Shown here: piece by piece, positions 11,773 through 22,780 of the stretch | Layout: each line of letters opens with the position of its first letter | Numbering within the stretch: the stretch's first letter is position 1 | Origin: Rattus norvegicus | Lineage: Eukaryota > Chordata > Mammalia > Rodentia > Muridae | DNA: 64,000 nt | NCBI RefSeq assembly: GCF_036323735.1 | Contig: NC_086038.1 | Span: forward strand, 27,093,501 to 27,157,500 | Direction of reading: 5' to 3' | Notes under the pieces: generated by a model | Told to the model about the DNA's origin: nothing | Database searches by the model: none | Seen by the model: the letters and a program-made list of their open reading frames with translations, nothing else | Program-made: the position numbers and the translations under genes

Positions 11773-11945
11773 GCCAAAACAAAACAAAATTTTAAATAAA
11801 AAGAAATAGCACAAGAAACACAAATACATACAAATACCATAAAAACACAAAAATAAGAAACTGTAATATATGAGCAAAAGACCAGACTAAAAGACTAAAC
11901 GGAAAGAAAAAAGAATAAAAGAAGAAAGGCAAACTTTAAAGAAGA
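11773..11945. mobile_element. Right part of the older L1-related repeat split by the young L1
   Basis: ATTTTAAATAAAAAGAAATA, CAAGAAACACAAATACATAC and GTAATATATGAGCAAAAGAC read as the continuation of the repeat left at 5402. The A-rich composition blurs the exact junction with the L1 tail. Confidence 0.5.
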
Positions 11946-12002
11946 AAGATGGACCACCTTTTAAGCTTGTAAGTTAAATATTTAACAAAAGGTACCATGA
12001 AG

Positions 12003-12130
12003 GTGGATGTAGTGGTGAACATGTGCAGTCAACACTAGAGAAGCACAGGCAAGAGAACTCAGGCACCTTTACAGCTAGCTTGGTCTACACATGATGTTCC
12101 AGACCGGGCAAAGCTGTACAGTAAGATTAT
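12003..12130 (+). mobile_element. B1 SINE, strongly diverged
   Basis: Traces of the B1 order remain: GGTGGATGTAGTGGTGAACA, CAGGCAAGAGAACTCAGGCA, AGCTTGGTCTACACATGATG, AAGCTGTACAG. From 12131 to 12750 I see no gene; the sequence is A/T-rich with an A-run near 12595. Confidence 0.45.
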
Positions 12131-12754
12131 TAACATTACTAGTATTAAGTATTACAACTAGTAGATTAACTAGCTCTGTGATAATTAAGCCACCTAATCA
12201 TGCTGGCTGTTGCAGATAATCTCAAATACAGTAGAGGGCAGTGTGGCGAAGCTCGTTTCTGTGAAGACACAGCAGGCTTGTCTACTATATCCATATTGTT
12301 GCTTTTTAAAAAAGTTTGAGCTGGCAGATGACTTGGTGATTCTGGTGTCTGCTGAGCAAGCATAACCTGAGCAAGGGCCTGAGATGGGTCTCTAACATCC
12401 GTATGAAAGCTAAGCACAGCACTGAGGCTATAGACAGGTGGCCAGCCTGTGTAGCCAAAATGTTGAGATTCAAGTTTAGTGAGAGACACCAGCTCAAAAC
12501 AAAGAAAAAAGGCCAGAGGCCATGAATTTGAGAGTACATGGGGCTTGGGGAAAAATGAGAAAGGGGAAATGATGTAATTGTATTTTAATTTTTTTAAAAA
12601 AAGGAAAGAACGATGCCTGAGTGTGTCCTCTGCATGGACATGGGTAGGCAAACATGCACAAACGAGAGCTGAGAGCCAGACAAATCCGAACAGAACCTAG
12701 CGATTTGTTTGCAGAGTTTATTTTTAAGTGAAAGATTAAGTAAAGTGGCATTAG

Positions 12755-12905
12755 TGTTCTTTATTCCTTTTTATTTGTGAGAGCCAGAGGTGTCAGCTCC
12801 TGTGGAACTGGAGTTAGAGGGGGTTATGAGCCACTGAACACGGCAGCTGGGAACTGAACTCACGTACTTCACCAGAGCATCCGAGTCATGCCACTATTGC
12901 TCCAG
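12755..12905 (-). mobile_element. B3/B2-type SINE, diverged
   Basis: Antisense blocks TGTGGAACTGGAGTTAGAGG, GCTGGGAACTGAACTCACGT and a degraded head near 12905 follow the B3 order. Confidence 0.55.
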
Positions 12906-13234
12906 TGGTCCCAGCTCGCCTGGCAGATTGGTATTGTAGCTTGTCAAGTTCCCAGCTGTATAGGACTGTTACCTCCAGCAGCCTGAGTGGACTGAGAAAA
13001 GCAGCAAAGAAGCTGCCTGGGGCCAACTTGAGCACTTGTTCTACAGCCAATGTGTGTGATGTCTTCAGCCATAGGGTCTCATTTGTCATCTAGCTCTGAG
13101 GGGCAACTGAGAGCAGTGTCACTATCTTGTCCTGGTGGTCTCCAGCCCCTCCTGTACCCCAACCAACAGCTCACCTACCACCTCTGGGGAATTCTGTTTA
13201 GAACATGGGACTTTGGAACCCAGACATACTTATT

Positions 13235-13345
13235 TTCTTTTAAAGATAGGGTCTGGCTATGTATGAGTTCTAGTGGCCTAGAATTCATAAAGCTCTACCT
13301 GCTTCTGCATGCTTTGTGAAAGGCTTATGCCAATACACTGGGCCC
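13235..13345 (-). mobile_element. B1 SINE fragment
   Basis: Antisense B1-like AAGATAGGGTCTGGCTATGT and GAATTCATAAAGCTCTACCT survive in altered form. From 13346 to 14070 I see only A/T-rich intron. Confidence 0.4.
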
Positions 13346-14074
13346 AAGACACTGTTAGTCTTTCTCTGTTTAACAGAAATATTAATTTTTAAAAAGGTAA
13401 TTCAGTGTTATGTGAACAGCAAGGCTTTTTAAAACTTCTTGGAATGATATACTGAAGGAACTTTTGGAAAATAAATTTTACACATTTAAAAGCAATGTAA
13501 AACTGTTGTACACGATGTAATGGGAGTATCTGCTGAATCAAAGTGTAATGATACAAGTCTCTGATTTTTTTTTCTTTGCATTGGTTCTAATTAAATCAGT
13601 GCTTCTCATTATTAGTGGTGTGCCAGTCACATGTGAAACATTTTCAAGGTAGGGGGTTAAGGAATCTGATCTCAAAGTGCCATTCTGGTGCTGGTATTGG
13701 TAAAAATCTTGCTGTTATTTGTAATAATGTGTGGGTTCCAGAATGTAGTAGGCCAGAGGATATATCACCCAGTCTTTTCGAAGTTGTTTTTGAATGGTGT
13801 GGTATCTATTCTTTAGTTGGAGACAGAAATCCTTGTTTAAAACTCACTGAGCAAGTTTGTGTATAGTTATTGTTTTAAATGAGGAGGCATTTGGAAATCA
13901 GTAGTAAGGTATAAGATCTTAGAAGCTATTTAAAGATATAAATACTAATGCTGTTTAAGTTCATAGAAGCATGTGGTAATTACAAGCAAATATGGAAATA
14001 TATACTACTGTACTATTTAATATTAATTATTACTTTTTTAGTATAAAAATTGGGCCTTTTTTTTCCTTTTTGGT

Positions 14075-14208
14075 TTTAAGAGACAGGGTTTCTTAGTGTA
14101 GCCTTGGCTGTCTTAGAACTTGCTCTGTAGACCAGGCTAGCCTTGAACTCACAGAGATCTGCCTGCCTCTGCCTCCTGAGTGCTGGAATTAAAGGCATGT
14201 GCTAAATG
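14075..14208 (-). mobile_element. B1 SINE
   Basis: Antisense B1 with GAGACAGGGTTTCTTAGTGT, GTAGACCAGGCTAGCCTTGA, GAGATCTGCCTGCCTCTGCC and GAGTGCTGGAATTAAAGGCA. It ends about 200 bases before a Ccdc138 exon. Confidence 0.9.
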
Positions 14209-14415
14209 AGTTTACCCCATTGTAATTGGACTGCCTTCCTTTCTCCTTCCCCACTGAGTTCTAATAAACCAGTGAGGGGATGAGTCTACATTTGTGGTCT
14301 CTTATGATTTACTTCTTTTATATTTTTGTTAAAGTTGATGGTTCCTTTTTGTTTAGCCTTCTGTTTCTGATTGAATAACTGATACACAGTTGGTGGTTGT
14401 TTATGTTGTTTCTAG

Positions 14416-14592
14416 CTGACTACCTGGCTCAAGCGTTTGACTCCCTTTGTTTGGACTTGAAGACAGATGAAGGAAAAACCTTATTTTTGGAGTACCAAGC
14501 CGTTCCGGTAATCCTGAGACACCTGAGAATATCCAGTAAAGGGCTCTTGTCCAACGTCATCGACAGCCTGCTTCAGATGACAGTAGAGTCAA
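14416..14592 (+). CDS. Ccdc138: Ccdc138 coding exon (third from last)
   Basis: The exon is bounded by a TTTCTAG acceptor at 14409-14415 and a GTGAGT donor at 14593. Its 177 bases begin with the last two bases of an Ala codon and then read DYLAQAFDSLCLDLKT, followed by LFLEYQAVPVILRHLR, ISSKGLLSNVIDSLLQ and MTVES, ending one base into a Lys codon. I recognise the peptide as the C-terminal helical region of CCDC138. Its first base joins the rest of the exon chain without a frameshift. The reading frame has no stop, and the next exon completes the split codon as AAG. Confidence 0.93.
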
Positions 14593-14759
14593 GTGAGTTT
14601 CCATCTTTGTGTCTGTGAGAAATGACACTAGGGTGTCCTTCTGATCACAACATGTTAGCCCCATACTCCCGGTACCGCTGCACAGTGATGTAAATGGTGA
14701 CTGCTTTCAAAGTTATTATTTAGACCAGCGCACAGAATGATGATACGTATGTGTAGCTG

Positions 14760-15200
14760 GTTCCCTTCTTCCTCCTCTTAGTCCTCCTCTGTCCCTTCTG
14801 TTTCCCACATCCCCTGCAATGTCTTCCTCCCCTCTCATGATTCCCCTTCTACTTCAGTATCCTGCAGAAACAAACCTATAGACAGAGCTCTATACCCATT
14901 CTATAATCTACAGGTCAGCTCCTTGTATGAGAAGTAATGGGATCTTTGTCTATTTCATTTATCACAATTTTGTTTGCATCTTTTCTGGAAATGTCATGAT
15001 CTTGTTTTTCTTTATGCTGCATAAAATCCCCTTGAGTATGTGTATGTGCCACACTTTCTTCATTAACTCCCTTGCTGATGGACACAGAAGGATTCATCCA
15101 TTTCCCAGTTGTTGGGAATCATGGATGCACAAAGCTCTGTGCTGGGCTGACTTAGTGTAGATGGGTGATAGAGTGGGTCTGTATTTAGTTTTGGAGGATA
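14760..15200 (-). mobile_element. Old L1 3' fragment
   Basis: Antisense of L1 3' UTR and ORF2 end: pyrimidine-rich stretch at 14765-14850, then CACTTTCTTCATTAACTCCC and CATTTCCCAGTTGTTGGGAA (antisense of the usual ORF2 3' end). The family is not resolved. Confidence 0.5.
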
Positions 15201-15596
15201 TACTGTATATCAGTGGCTGTACAACAGCTTCTCAGTATTTTCAAATTTCAAATTTCAAATCTCTTTGAGATTCAGGGACAATAAATCAGTATCTCAGGAA
15301 TTCTCAAAATTTCAAAATTATGATGACTTCGTACATCTTTCCTACTTCATTCTGTGTTAACTGGATAGCTAAAATTCATATTTAAAAATAAAATACACTA
15401 AATTGAGCAGTATTTACAAAGAACTAATCTTATAGGAATATTTAAACAGTGGAAATTATAATTTTAAATTTATATCTCCCAGTCAGGTAGCAGCCCCTCT
15501 TGGAATCACAAAGTGGCTAAGGTCCATGAAGTATGTACTTTGCACTGAAAATGTGTTATGCCTTGAGAGACTATTCAAAGGTCTTAATTGCATATA

Positions 15597-15599
<3 letters not shown>

Positions 15600-15651
<52 letters not shown>

Positions 15652-15659
15652 CACACACA
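15600..15659. repeat. (CA)n microsatellite
   Basis: An uninterrupted CA run of about 50 bases is followed by TGCACACACA. Confidence 0.97.
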
Positions 15660-15704
15660 AGTTTTGCAATTTTGTTTTTCTTTAGAGCTAAATAGTGGTT
15701 CTTC

Positions 15705-16104
15705 CTTTTATGTATGTTTAGATTTTTATTACTCATTCACCTTTTGAAGAGCACCTAAGTTGCTTGCGTTTCCCTGCTGTATTGAATATAGCAGCACTGG
15801 ACATGGGGTGCAGACCTCCCTACTATAGCATCAGGAGTTCTGTGCATATGCCCAGGAGGACAATAGCTGTAGCATATGGTGGGTCTGTTTTCTGAGGACC
15901 CACCAAGCTGATTTCCATCATTATTGTATGGCCTCCCACCAGCAGTGGGAACAACAGAAGAACAGTTCTCTCTCTGCATCCTCTAACGTTTGTCAGATTT
16001 CTTGATGGCAGCTACTCTGACTGGGCTGAGGCATTATCGCAAAGCATTTCCCTGATGTCTAGGGATATTGAACATTTTAAAATCGTTATTGGTCATTCGT
16101 CTTT

Positions 16105-16170
<66 letters not shown>

Positions 16171-16560
16171 TCCTTCCTTCCTTCCTTCCTTCCTTCCTTC
16201 CTTCCTTCCTTCCTTCCTTCCTTCCTTCCTTCCTTCCTTTCTTCCCCATTTGCTAATTTGCAATTTTATTTCCTAGGCATCTACTTTCTGCAGTTCTTTG
16301 TAAATTCTGGTTATCTGCCCCATATCTGAAATGTAGCTGGAAAGGTTTTCTCCCATTTTCTGGATGTCTGTGAACTCTGCTGATAGCTTCCTGTGCTGTG
16401 CAGAAGATTATTTTCATGTAGATTTTTGTCTGTTGATTTTGAGGACTAGTTTTTGTGCTATTGAAGTTCTGTCCAGAAAGTTCTTGCCCACCTTAGTGTC
16501 TTGAACAGAATTTTCTGTGTTTTCATCTAGACGTTCAGTGTTTATTTTCCTTTTCTTACT
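15705..16560 (-). mobile_element. Old L1 ORF2 3' fragment, interrupted by a CCTG/CCTT repeat
   Basis: Antisense L1: ACTCATTCACCTTTTGAAGA, TTCTGAGGACCCACCAAGCT, GGCCTCCCACCAGCAGTGGG, then beyond the microsatellite GTAAATTCTGGTTATCTGCC and TTTTGTGCTATTGAAGTTCT, which follow the usual ORF2 order. Confidence 0.7.
16105..16245. repeat. Compound (CCTG)n(CCTT)n microsatellite
   Basis: About 15 copies of CCTG pass directly into about 18 copies of CCTT. One strand is purely pyrimidine in the second half. Confidence 0.97.
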
Positions 16561-17109
16561 TTTACTAGTACAGTGTGTTTTGTTCTTGATCATGCGTATT
16601 CCCTTCCCCAACTCATCTCAGATCCTGTTCACTCATTTGTTCTCCTTCCACCCAGACCAGTTGGTGCTGCCCAGCTGTTCTTGCATGTGTGCTCCTCCCC
16701 TGGAGCTTGTTTGGCTTTACCAGGGCTTACACTCTTAGAGGAGACTGACTTGCCCTCTCAGCAGTTAGCTAGCAGTTGCTAATTGCTCCATGGTTAGGGT
16801 GGGATTTTATGCCTAACTCCCAGCTTCATGCTATGATTTGGTCTGGTGCAGTCTTGCACAGGTCTTGCACATACTGTCACAAATGCCCTGTTGTGTCCCG
16901 AGGACGCTGCTGCCTTGTGTCATCCACTGCCTCTGGCACTTGCACTATTGCCTTTTCTTCCTCAGTGATCCTGAGCCTCGAGAGGATATATGCAGTGTAA
17001 GTGTTCCATTTAGAGCTGAGCATTCTACAGTCGTTTAATTTTCTGTACCTTGGCCAGTTGTGGGTCTCTGTGTTAAAAAAAAAAAATCTAGTACAAATAA
17101 AAGTTTGTG

Positions 17110-17245
17110 GTAAGCCAGTCAGTGGTGGTGCACGCCTTTAATCCCAGCACTAAGGAGGCAAAGGCAGGCCTGGTCTACAAAATGAGTTCCAGGACAGCCA
17201 GGGCTGCACAAAGAAACCCTGCTTTGAAAAACAACAACAGCAAAA
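17110..17245 (+). mobile_element. B1 SINE
   Basis: Sense B1: GTGGTGCACGCCTTTAATCC, AGGCCTGGTCTACAAAATGA, TCCAGGACAGCCAGGGCTGC, ending in an A-rich tail with CAACAACAGC. From 17246 to 18100 I see unremarkable A/T-rich intron. Confidence 0.88.
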
Positions 17246-18104
17246 GTGTATGGTAAATCACTAGGAGTCAGTTGAACACTATGTCTATTCAGCAAATAAT
17301 AATAGTAGGTAGTGTTCCCTATGGCCTAAGTCCTATTTAGCCATAGGTTCTGACACTGATAATACGACAGGTATGGGTTTCATTTTGTGGAAAACCAATC
17401 AGAAGGTGGTTGGTAAAGCATGATAGAAGTATGGATGGCACAGCGACCAGAATGCCCATCCTAGCATGGGTAAGGATCACAGTACACAAACTGCAAGCAG
17501 CTCCAGGAAGAGCAATGTTAGTGCTTGTATATCTGTTAGGGAGGGACCTTGGGGGTCACGTGTGCTTGTGAGGTCCTCTTGAGGGAGGTGGCTCCTGAGC
17601 CTCTCTCCTTCCCAAAGGGAATGTTTCTGTTTAGAGGAAGTAGCTGCATAGCACTAGTTCTCCATAGCTCGCTTACACTCCTTTCTTTTTCCACCGGCCG
17701 ATTTCTGATGCCCTGGCTTTCCTTATGGCTTTACATTTTGTTACTTCAATAGTTTATTTTAATCAATACTGTCTCAAGATAGTAACATACAAGCCTTCCA
17801 AGTTTCTACATATAAAAAGCAAGAGGAATGCAGAGCTATAATGGGAAATAACTTACTTGTGTTAATTTAAAAAAGCCTTTGCAGAGGCTTTTTACTAAAG
17901 AAATGGTTTTAAAGGGTATGATTTGACACTGAGTGATTTTTGTTGTTAGTGTTGTTTTTCAGCCTCCCCTAACTACCCAGTACCAGTAACTTATGCTTCC
18001 AAAGTATTTTCATATATTATCTTGTAATAAACACAATGAATGAATAGGACTTCTTACCTTTGCATGCATCTCTATTGCATGGTTCTTAAACACACAGTTT
18101 CATT

Positions 18105-18285
18105 TTTTAAAAAAAATTTACTTTTATTTTATGTGCATTTGACCGTATATAAGTCAATGTGAGACTGTCAGATCTTGGAGTTACAGACAGCTGTGAAGAT
18201 TCCAGGTGAGTGCTGGGAATTGAACTCAGGTTCTTTGGAGGAGCATTCAGTGCTCTTAAATGCTGAGCTGTCACTCCAGCCCCAA
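18105..18285 (-). mobile_element. B3/B2-type SINE
   Basis: Antisense order: A/T-rich tail, GTTACAGACAGCTGTGAAGA, GGGAATTGAACTCAGGTTCT and a head ending TCACTCCAGCCCC. Confidence 0.75.
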
Positions 18286-18379
18286 GATATAGTTCCTAAA
18301 TAAAAGGATATGTGTATTTAAGGCGTTTGGTAACAAATTTGGGAAATCTCTATTATTTTATTCTTTTGTTTGTTTTGTT

Positions 18380-18530
18380 TTTGTTTTTTCAAGACAGGGT
18401 TTCTCTGTGTAGCTCTGGCTATCTTGGAACTCACTCTGTAGACAAGGCTGGCCTTGAACTTGGAGATCTGCCTGCCCCTGCCTCCTAAATGCTGGGATTA
18501 AAGGTACTTGCCACCACCACCCATCTTATT
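18380..18530 (-). mobile_element. B1 SINE
   Basis: Antisense B1: CAAGACAGGGTTTCTCTGTG, GTAGACAAGGCTGGCCTTGA, ATGCTGGGATTAAAGGTACT. From 18531 to 19390 there is unique A/T-rich intron without recognisable genes. Confidence 0.92.
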
Positions 18531-19390
18531 ATTTTATTCTTACTGAGATTGAATATGTTTTGTTCTCTTATAGTTGGGTTAGTTATGCTCATTAAAAATA
18601 ATAGGTTCTAATTGATTTATAACAACTCAGTAATGTCTTCAGTCTTAAGGCACATAGCAAGCAAAGTCATCTCATTTCCTCTTTTAAGTTTGTAATTTCT
18701 CTTGATTATTTTAGTTTTTATTTTGATTTTAATTTTACAGATAAATTCATTTTTATGTTAACTCTCAAGTTTTTGTTTATTCTGTTTTGAGGTTATTATA
18801 TCATTACATTGTGCCCCATTCCCTTTGTTCCTTCAAACCCTCCCATATGCCTTTCCGTGCTCTCGTCTCAAACCTGATGCCCCTTTTCTCACCAGTTGTT
18901 GTTAAATTGTTGTTACAGCTCATGTTTAGGCGGTCACGTTGTTGAGACCTCACAGTTGCAGCTTCTCACATCCTAGGGAGTCTCACAGGAAACTCTTGAT
19001 CCTCAAGTTTCTGCCTGCTCTTGGGCTCAGAATGTCCTTTCCTATCTCATACAGAGTTGTTACGGGTTTAAAGAAAACTACTTTACTACATCAACAGAAT
19101 GGCTTATTTGCAGTCACCTGGACTGGGCTTCCAGTTAGAAGTTTGTTGAAGAAACATGTTCTCCTTTCCTTTCAAGCACGCTTTGTATTAGATAATAACC
19201 TGCTCCGTGTGACGCCCAACGAGAGTTTGTTTTTGCTTTTCAAATGATAATTTTGTCCCAAAGTTTAAGGATGAAAGCATGACAGTCCAAGGCAGTGTTG
19301 ATGCATGACTCACATGAGTCTGATTTTGCTTTTATAATTTCCTTTTTGTATTCCTTTTCACACAGTAAAGCATGGTGACTTGTTTTGCAG

Positions 19391-19529
19391 AGTCCCTGCA
19401 GCCTTTCCTGGAAGCCTGTAGCAACTCTCTGTTTTTTCGTACTTGTTCTGTGCTGCTGCGAACCCCTAAACTTGATCTTCACATCCTAGAAAAGCTCAGC
19501 ATTATCCTACAGAAGCTTTCCAAAATCAA
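19391..19529 (+). CDS. Ccdc138: Ccdc138 coding exon (second from last)
   Basis: The acceptor TTTTGCAG ends at 19390 and the donor GTAAGG starts at 19530. The 139 bases complete the Lys codon left by the previous exon, then read SLQPFLEACSNSLFFRT, CSVLLRTPKLDLHILEK and LSIILQKLSKI, and end two bases into another Lys codon. The peptide is leucine-rich and helical, like the rest of the CCDC138 C-terminus. There is no internal stop in this frame. Confidence 0.94.
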
Positions 19530-19699
19530 GTAAGGAAGTCATTTTTGTAACATTCTTAATTGATAATTATATTGTGATCATTATTGGGGTTGCTTTTTCA
19601 GTCTCAATCTCAAGCCGGTTTTACTTATTACTTCATTCTAATGTGATCATGATTTCCAGTCTATAGATGTAAAAATTTAAGAATCAAAGACCACATATT

Positions 19700-19990
19700 T
19701 GGGGCTGGGCAGAGGCTCAGCAGGTAAGAGTAGGTACTTTATAAGCCCAAGAACCTGAGTTTAAACCCCAGGACTCACATAAAAGACTAAGTGTGGCTAT
19801 GTGTACCTTTGAGCCCAGCACTGTGAGATAGATAGATAGGAGATAGAGACAGGAGGATCAGCAGGCCTTGGTGTGCAACAGCATAACTCCAGGTTCAGTG
19901 AGAGACCTTGTTCCAAGGGAACAAGTCAGAAAGTGGTAGATAGTAGTACACCAGACATCCTCCCTTGTCCTTTATGCATACACTCACCTG
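19700..19990 (+). mobile_element. B4-type SINE, diverged
   Basis: It opens GGGGCTGGGCAGAGGCTCAG, continues with AACCTGAGTTTAAACCCCAG, and then a B1-like right half (TTTGAGCCCAGCACTGTGAG). This is the composite order expected of B4. It runs into the CA repeat at 20008. Confidence 0.65.
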
Positions 19991-20007
19991 CACATGCCTG
20001 TACCAAA

Positions 20008-20008
20008 C

Positions 20009-20066
<58 letters not shown>
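20008..20066. repeat. (CA)n microsatellite
   Basis: Near-perfect CA run directly after the B4-like SINE; the SINE tail is its likely origin. Confidence 0.97.
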
Positions 20067-20067
<1 letters not shown>

Positions 20068-20395
20068 TAGAGACACAGATTTAATAATGGACATTAGTCT
20101 TTGAATATATATTGTTGTTCCTCAGTTGATTCAGTTCATGAACTTTAAATATCAGACAGCATGCAAAACCAAGAAAACGGCTTTCTTAAGGTTGAGAGGG
20201 AGATTATTTGTATATTGGGGGTTGCTTTTTGTTTTTATGGTACTAGGAACCCAGGACTAACTGCATGGCTCTTCTAATAAGAACAAGGTTATTAATCAAG
20301 TGATAACATCAGAACAAATCACTGTATACTGATATTTTATATGAGTCAAATGAGAAAATCAAAGTGATAGTAAACGTGCATTGGTGCCTGTCTGT

Positions 20396-20403
20396 GTGTC
20401 TGA

Positions 20404-20449
<46 letters not shown>

Positions 20450-20575
20450 CTCTGTGTATCTGTGTCTGTGTATGTCTCTGAGTGTATGTCTCAGTGTCTG
20501 TGTGTTTGTATATCTGTGTGTGTATATCTGTGTGTCTGTTGTGTCTCTGTCTCTCTGTCTGTCTCTCTGTATGCG
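20396..20575. repeat. GT-rich microsatellite, (GT)n then degenerate GTCT
   Basis: A GT run at 20405-20445 is followed by about 130 bases of imperfect GTCTCTGTGTAT-type motifs. Confidence 0.95.
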
Positions 20576-20589
20576 TGTATGTGGAAACT

Positions 20590-20730
20590 CAAGGTTGAGG
20601 AAGTGTCTTCCTCTTCTTTTTTGAGACCAGGTCTCTCTCTGAGCCTGGAGCTTGCTGATTGGCTAGGCTACATGACCAATGAGTCTGGGAAACCACCCGT
20701 CTCTACCTTCGTTAATGTGGAGCTATTTGA
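20590..20730 (-). mobile_element. B4/RSINE-type fragment
   Basis: Antisense blocks GAGACCAGGTCTCTCTCTGA, CCTGGAGCTTGCTGATTGGC and CAATGAGTCTGGGAAACCAC follow the B4 order with divergence. Confidence 0.55.
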
Positions 20731-20929
20731 TAATTTCTCTCTGAGATACATTCAGATAAGAAAATAAAATATGGTGGAGTTCTGTTTTACATTTAGGATA
20801 GTATTCTAATTAAAATGAAATTACTGAATGCCTTCTCTTTTTCTTCTTTCTTTTTCTGCTCCTCTTTTCTTCCTCTTCCTTTTCCTCCTCTTCTTTCTTT
20901 GTTCCTCCTTCTCCTATTCTGTTGTTTTG

Positions 20930-21060
20930 TAAGACAAAGTCTGTCTATGTACCCCTGACTACCCTAGAACTTGCTGTGTAGACCAGGCTGTCCTGGAACT
21001 CAATCTGCCTACCTCTGCCTCAGAGTGCTGGGATTAAAGGCGCTCAGAATGACACCAAGC
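20930..21060 (-). mobile_element. B1 SINE
   Basis: Antisense B1: GACAAAGTCTGTCTATGTAC, GTGTAGACCAGGCTGTCCTG, AGAGTGCTGGGATTAAAGGC. Confidence 0.9.
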
Positions 21061-21405
21061 TTGAATGTCTGTCAGAGAGAAAATGAAAAATAGTATATTT
21101 GCCATTTTAGATCCTTAAGGTAACTGTCAGTCTCTGTCTAACTGTGGGAAGCAGGGGTTCCTTGTTCCTAGCAGTTTTATTCTGTTAGTGAATTTGGATC
21201 AGTTTTTAGGATATAAACTATTTTCTTTTTTTGCCTTTAATGTTTTTCCACTCTGGGCTTAGCTCATAAAACCTAGTTTTCTTAGCTTCTTAATCCTGTA
21301 GTCAGCCATTTTCTCCGTTGTTTTAAAAAGCAAGTGCTATTTCCTCACATTTGCATAATTCTCTCAAGTTTATAAGTAATAAGTAATATGCCCATTCTTT
21401 TACAG

Positions 21406-21569
21406 GAGTAACAAGAAACTCTTTGAAGTTTTCACCATTCACCTAATGCTTCAGGAAATACAAAGGACAACACATCCAGAGCACGCCTTTCTCTGTATTA
21501 ACCTCAATTCAACTCTGTTCAATCTGGGTTTGACAAAATGTAACTCCCTGGTCTCCAGTATAGGCCATT

Positions 21570-21571
<2 letters not shown>
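21406..21571 (+). CDS. Ccdc138: Ccdc138 terminal coding exon
   Basis: The acceptor CTTTTACAG ends at 21405. The first G completes the split Lys codon. The frame then reads SNKKLFEVFTIHLMLQEI, QRTTHPEHAFLCINLNS and TLFNLGLTKCNSLVSS, finishing IGH and TAG at 21569-21571. The C-terminus matches what I know of CCDC138 up to the last few residues, which vary between mammals. No donor follows; the next bases are a GT microsatellite and then an A/T-rich 3' UTR. The repeat starts two bases after the stop codon. Confidence 0.94.

Positions 21572-21573
<2 letters not shown>

Positions 21574-21624
<51 letters not shown>
21574..21624. repeat. (GT)n microsatellite directly behind the Ccdc138 stop
   Basis: About 25 GT units begin at the second or third base after the TAG at 21569-21571. 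Confidence 0.97.
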
Positions 21625-21625
<1 letters not shown>

Positions 21626-21927
21626 CTTTATTTGTAAAAGTGGAAAAATCACCAAAGTACAATTCCACAGAGTAAAATTATCACCAGCATCATTTATCAT
21701 GAAAGATACCTAGAAAGATTTTTCAGCTTTGTAAAGGAGACCCAAAAGGTATGGATGTTTTAAATGTTTCAGTTGAAGGTAATACTAATGTACAAGGTGG
21801 CTTTTTCAGAATTCAAGGCATCAGGGTCAGCATGCAAGGCAACAGGGTTATATTTTATAAAAAAATTTAGGAAAAGTCTTTCTTGAAATTATGTGAATAT
21901 TTGGAATATAATTTGTCCTTATGTGGA

Positions 21928-21933
21928 AATAAA
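21928..21933 (+). promoter_or_regulatory. Ccdc138: Candidate polyadenylation signal of Ccdc138
   Basis: AATAAA lies about 360 bases after the stop codon, followed by a T-rich stretch (CATTTTTCCC). It is the first perfect AATAAA I see in the 3' UTR. Confidence 0.55.
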
Positions 21934-21989
21934 CTGTTATCATTTTTCCCTTAATATAGTAGAATCCCTTCTCTTGATAATATATTTTC

Positions 21990-22110
21990 TTAAAGATAGG
22001 GTTTTACGTAGCACTGGGTGTCCTGGGACAGACTGGGTGTGTCAATCACGCCTCCTACCTCTGCCCCCAAGTGCTGGAACCAACATGCCTGCCACCACAC
22101 CATTTAAGTA
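21990..22110 (-). mobile_element. B1 SINE, diverged
   Basis: Antisense blocks AAGATAGGGTTTTACGTAGC, GTCCTGGGACAGACTGGGTG and CCCAAGTGCTGGAACCAACA follow the B1 order. Confidence 0.6.
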
Positions 22111-22309
22111 CTTACCTTGTATTTGTTCATTCTTTTTTTCTTTTACCTTTATTTGCATTGTGGTTGTTAGGCAGGTACTATGCTAAGCTATAACTCGAGC
22201 CCAAGAGTATATGTGGTTTATACAACATTGTTTTATGACACTGGATGCATACTTTATGAAATTGGGTTAAACTAGGAACATGATGTGTGTTCTCCATTCT
22301 TGTTCAGTA

Positions 22310-22780
22310 CAGTACTAGAAGTCTCAGCCAGGTCATTAGGATAAGCTATAAGTAAAAAGAATACAAATAAGAAAAGAAGACAATAAAGTTTCCTAATTTA
22401 TAGATTCTATGATTTTATGTAGAAGAGAACCTAAAGATTCCATCAGAAAACTCTTAGACTGATAAACACTTTCAGCAAAGTGGCAGGATACAAAATCAGC
22501 ACACAAAAGCCATGGCTGTACTGAATGCCAATAACATTCTGAGGAAGAAATCAGGAATAGAATCTCACAATTGTCATGAAAAATATACACCTAACCAAGG
22601 AAATGAAAGACTATACTGAAGGAAAAAAATGGAGGAAGGCACAACAGAATGGAAAGACCTCCTCATGGATTAGAACGTTCATTGTTGTGACGATGACTGT
22701 CTTACTAGAGGCAATCTACAGATTCAATGTAATCCTCACCAAAATTCCAATGCCACTAATTATTGAATCATCATTATCAG
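22310..22780 (+). mobile_element. Old L1 ORF2 fragment
   Basis: Sense L1 ORF2 order: TAGAAGTCTCAGCCAGGTCA, ACTTTCAGCAAAGTGGCAGG, ATACAAAATCAGCACACAAA, then GGCAATCTACAGATTCAATG and ATTCCAATGCCACTAATT. It is diverged, without an intact frame. Confidence 0.8.

Larger units (their letters stand above)
1..21950 (+). other. Ccdc138: Ccdc138 gene, 3' part (intron sequence plus last three coding exons)
   Basis: Coiled-coil domain containing 138 is a vertebrate protein with a central coiled coil and a helical C-terminal region; its biochemical role is poorly defined. Three exons in the window, read in order, give a continuous frame of about 160 residues that I recognise as its C-terminus (DYLAQAFDSLCLDLKT ... 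LTKCNSLVSS). The phases join: exon 14416 starts with the last two bases of an Ala codon, and the two later junctions each split a Lys codon. I found no earlier exon between 1 and 14415, so that stretch is read as one intron holding an L1, SINEs and an RPSA pseudogene. The gene lies next to Edar in convergent orientation, as in human and mouse. The 3' end is inferred from the AATAAA at 21928. Confidence 0.88.
21572..21950 (+). other. Ccdc138: Probable Ccdc138 3' UTR
   Basis: Non-coding, A/T-rich sequence runs from the stop codon to just past an AATAAA. It contains the GT repeat (21574-21624). The end is inferred from the signal only. Confidence 0.6.
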
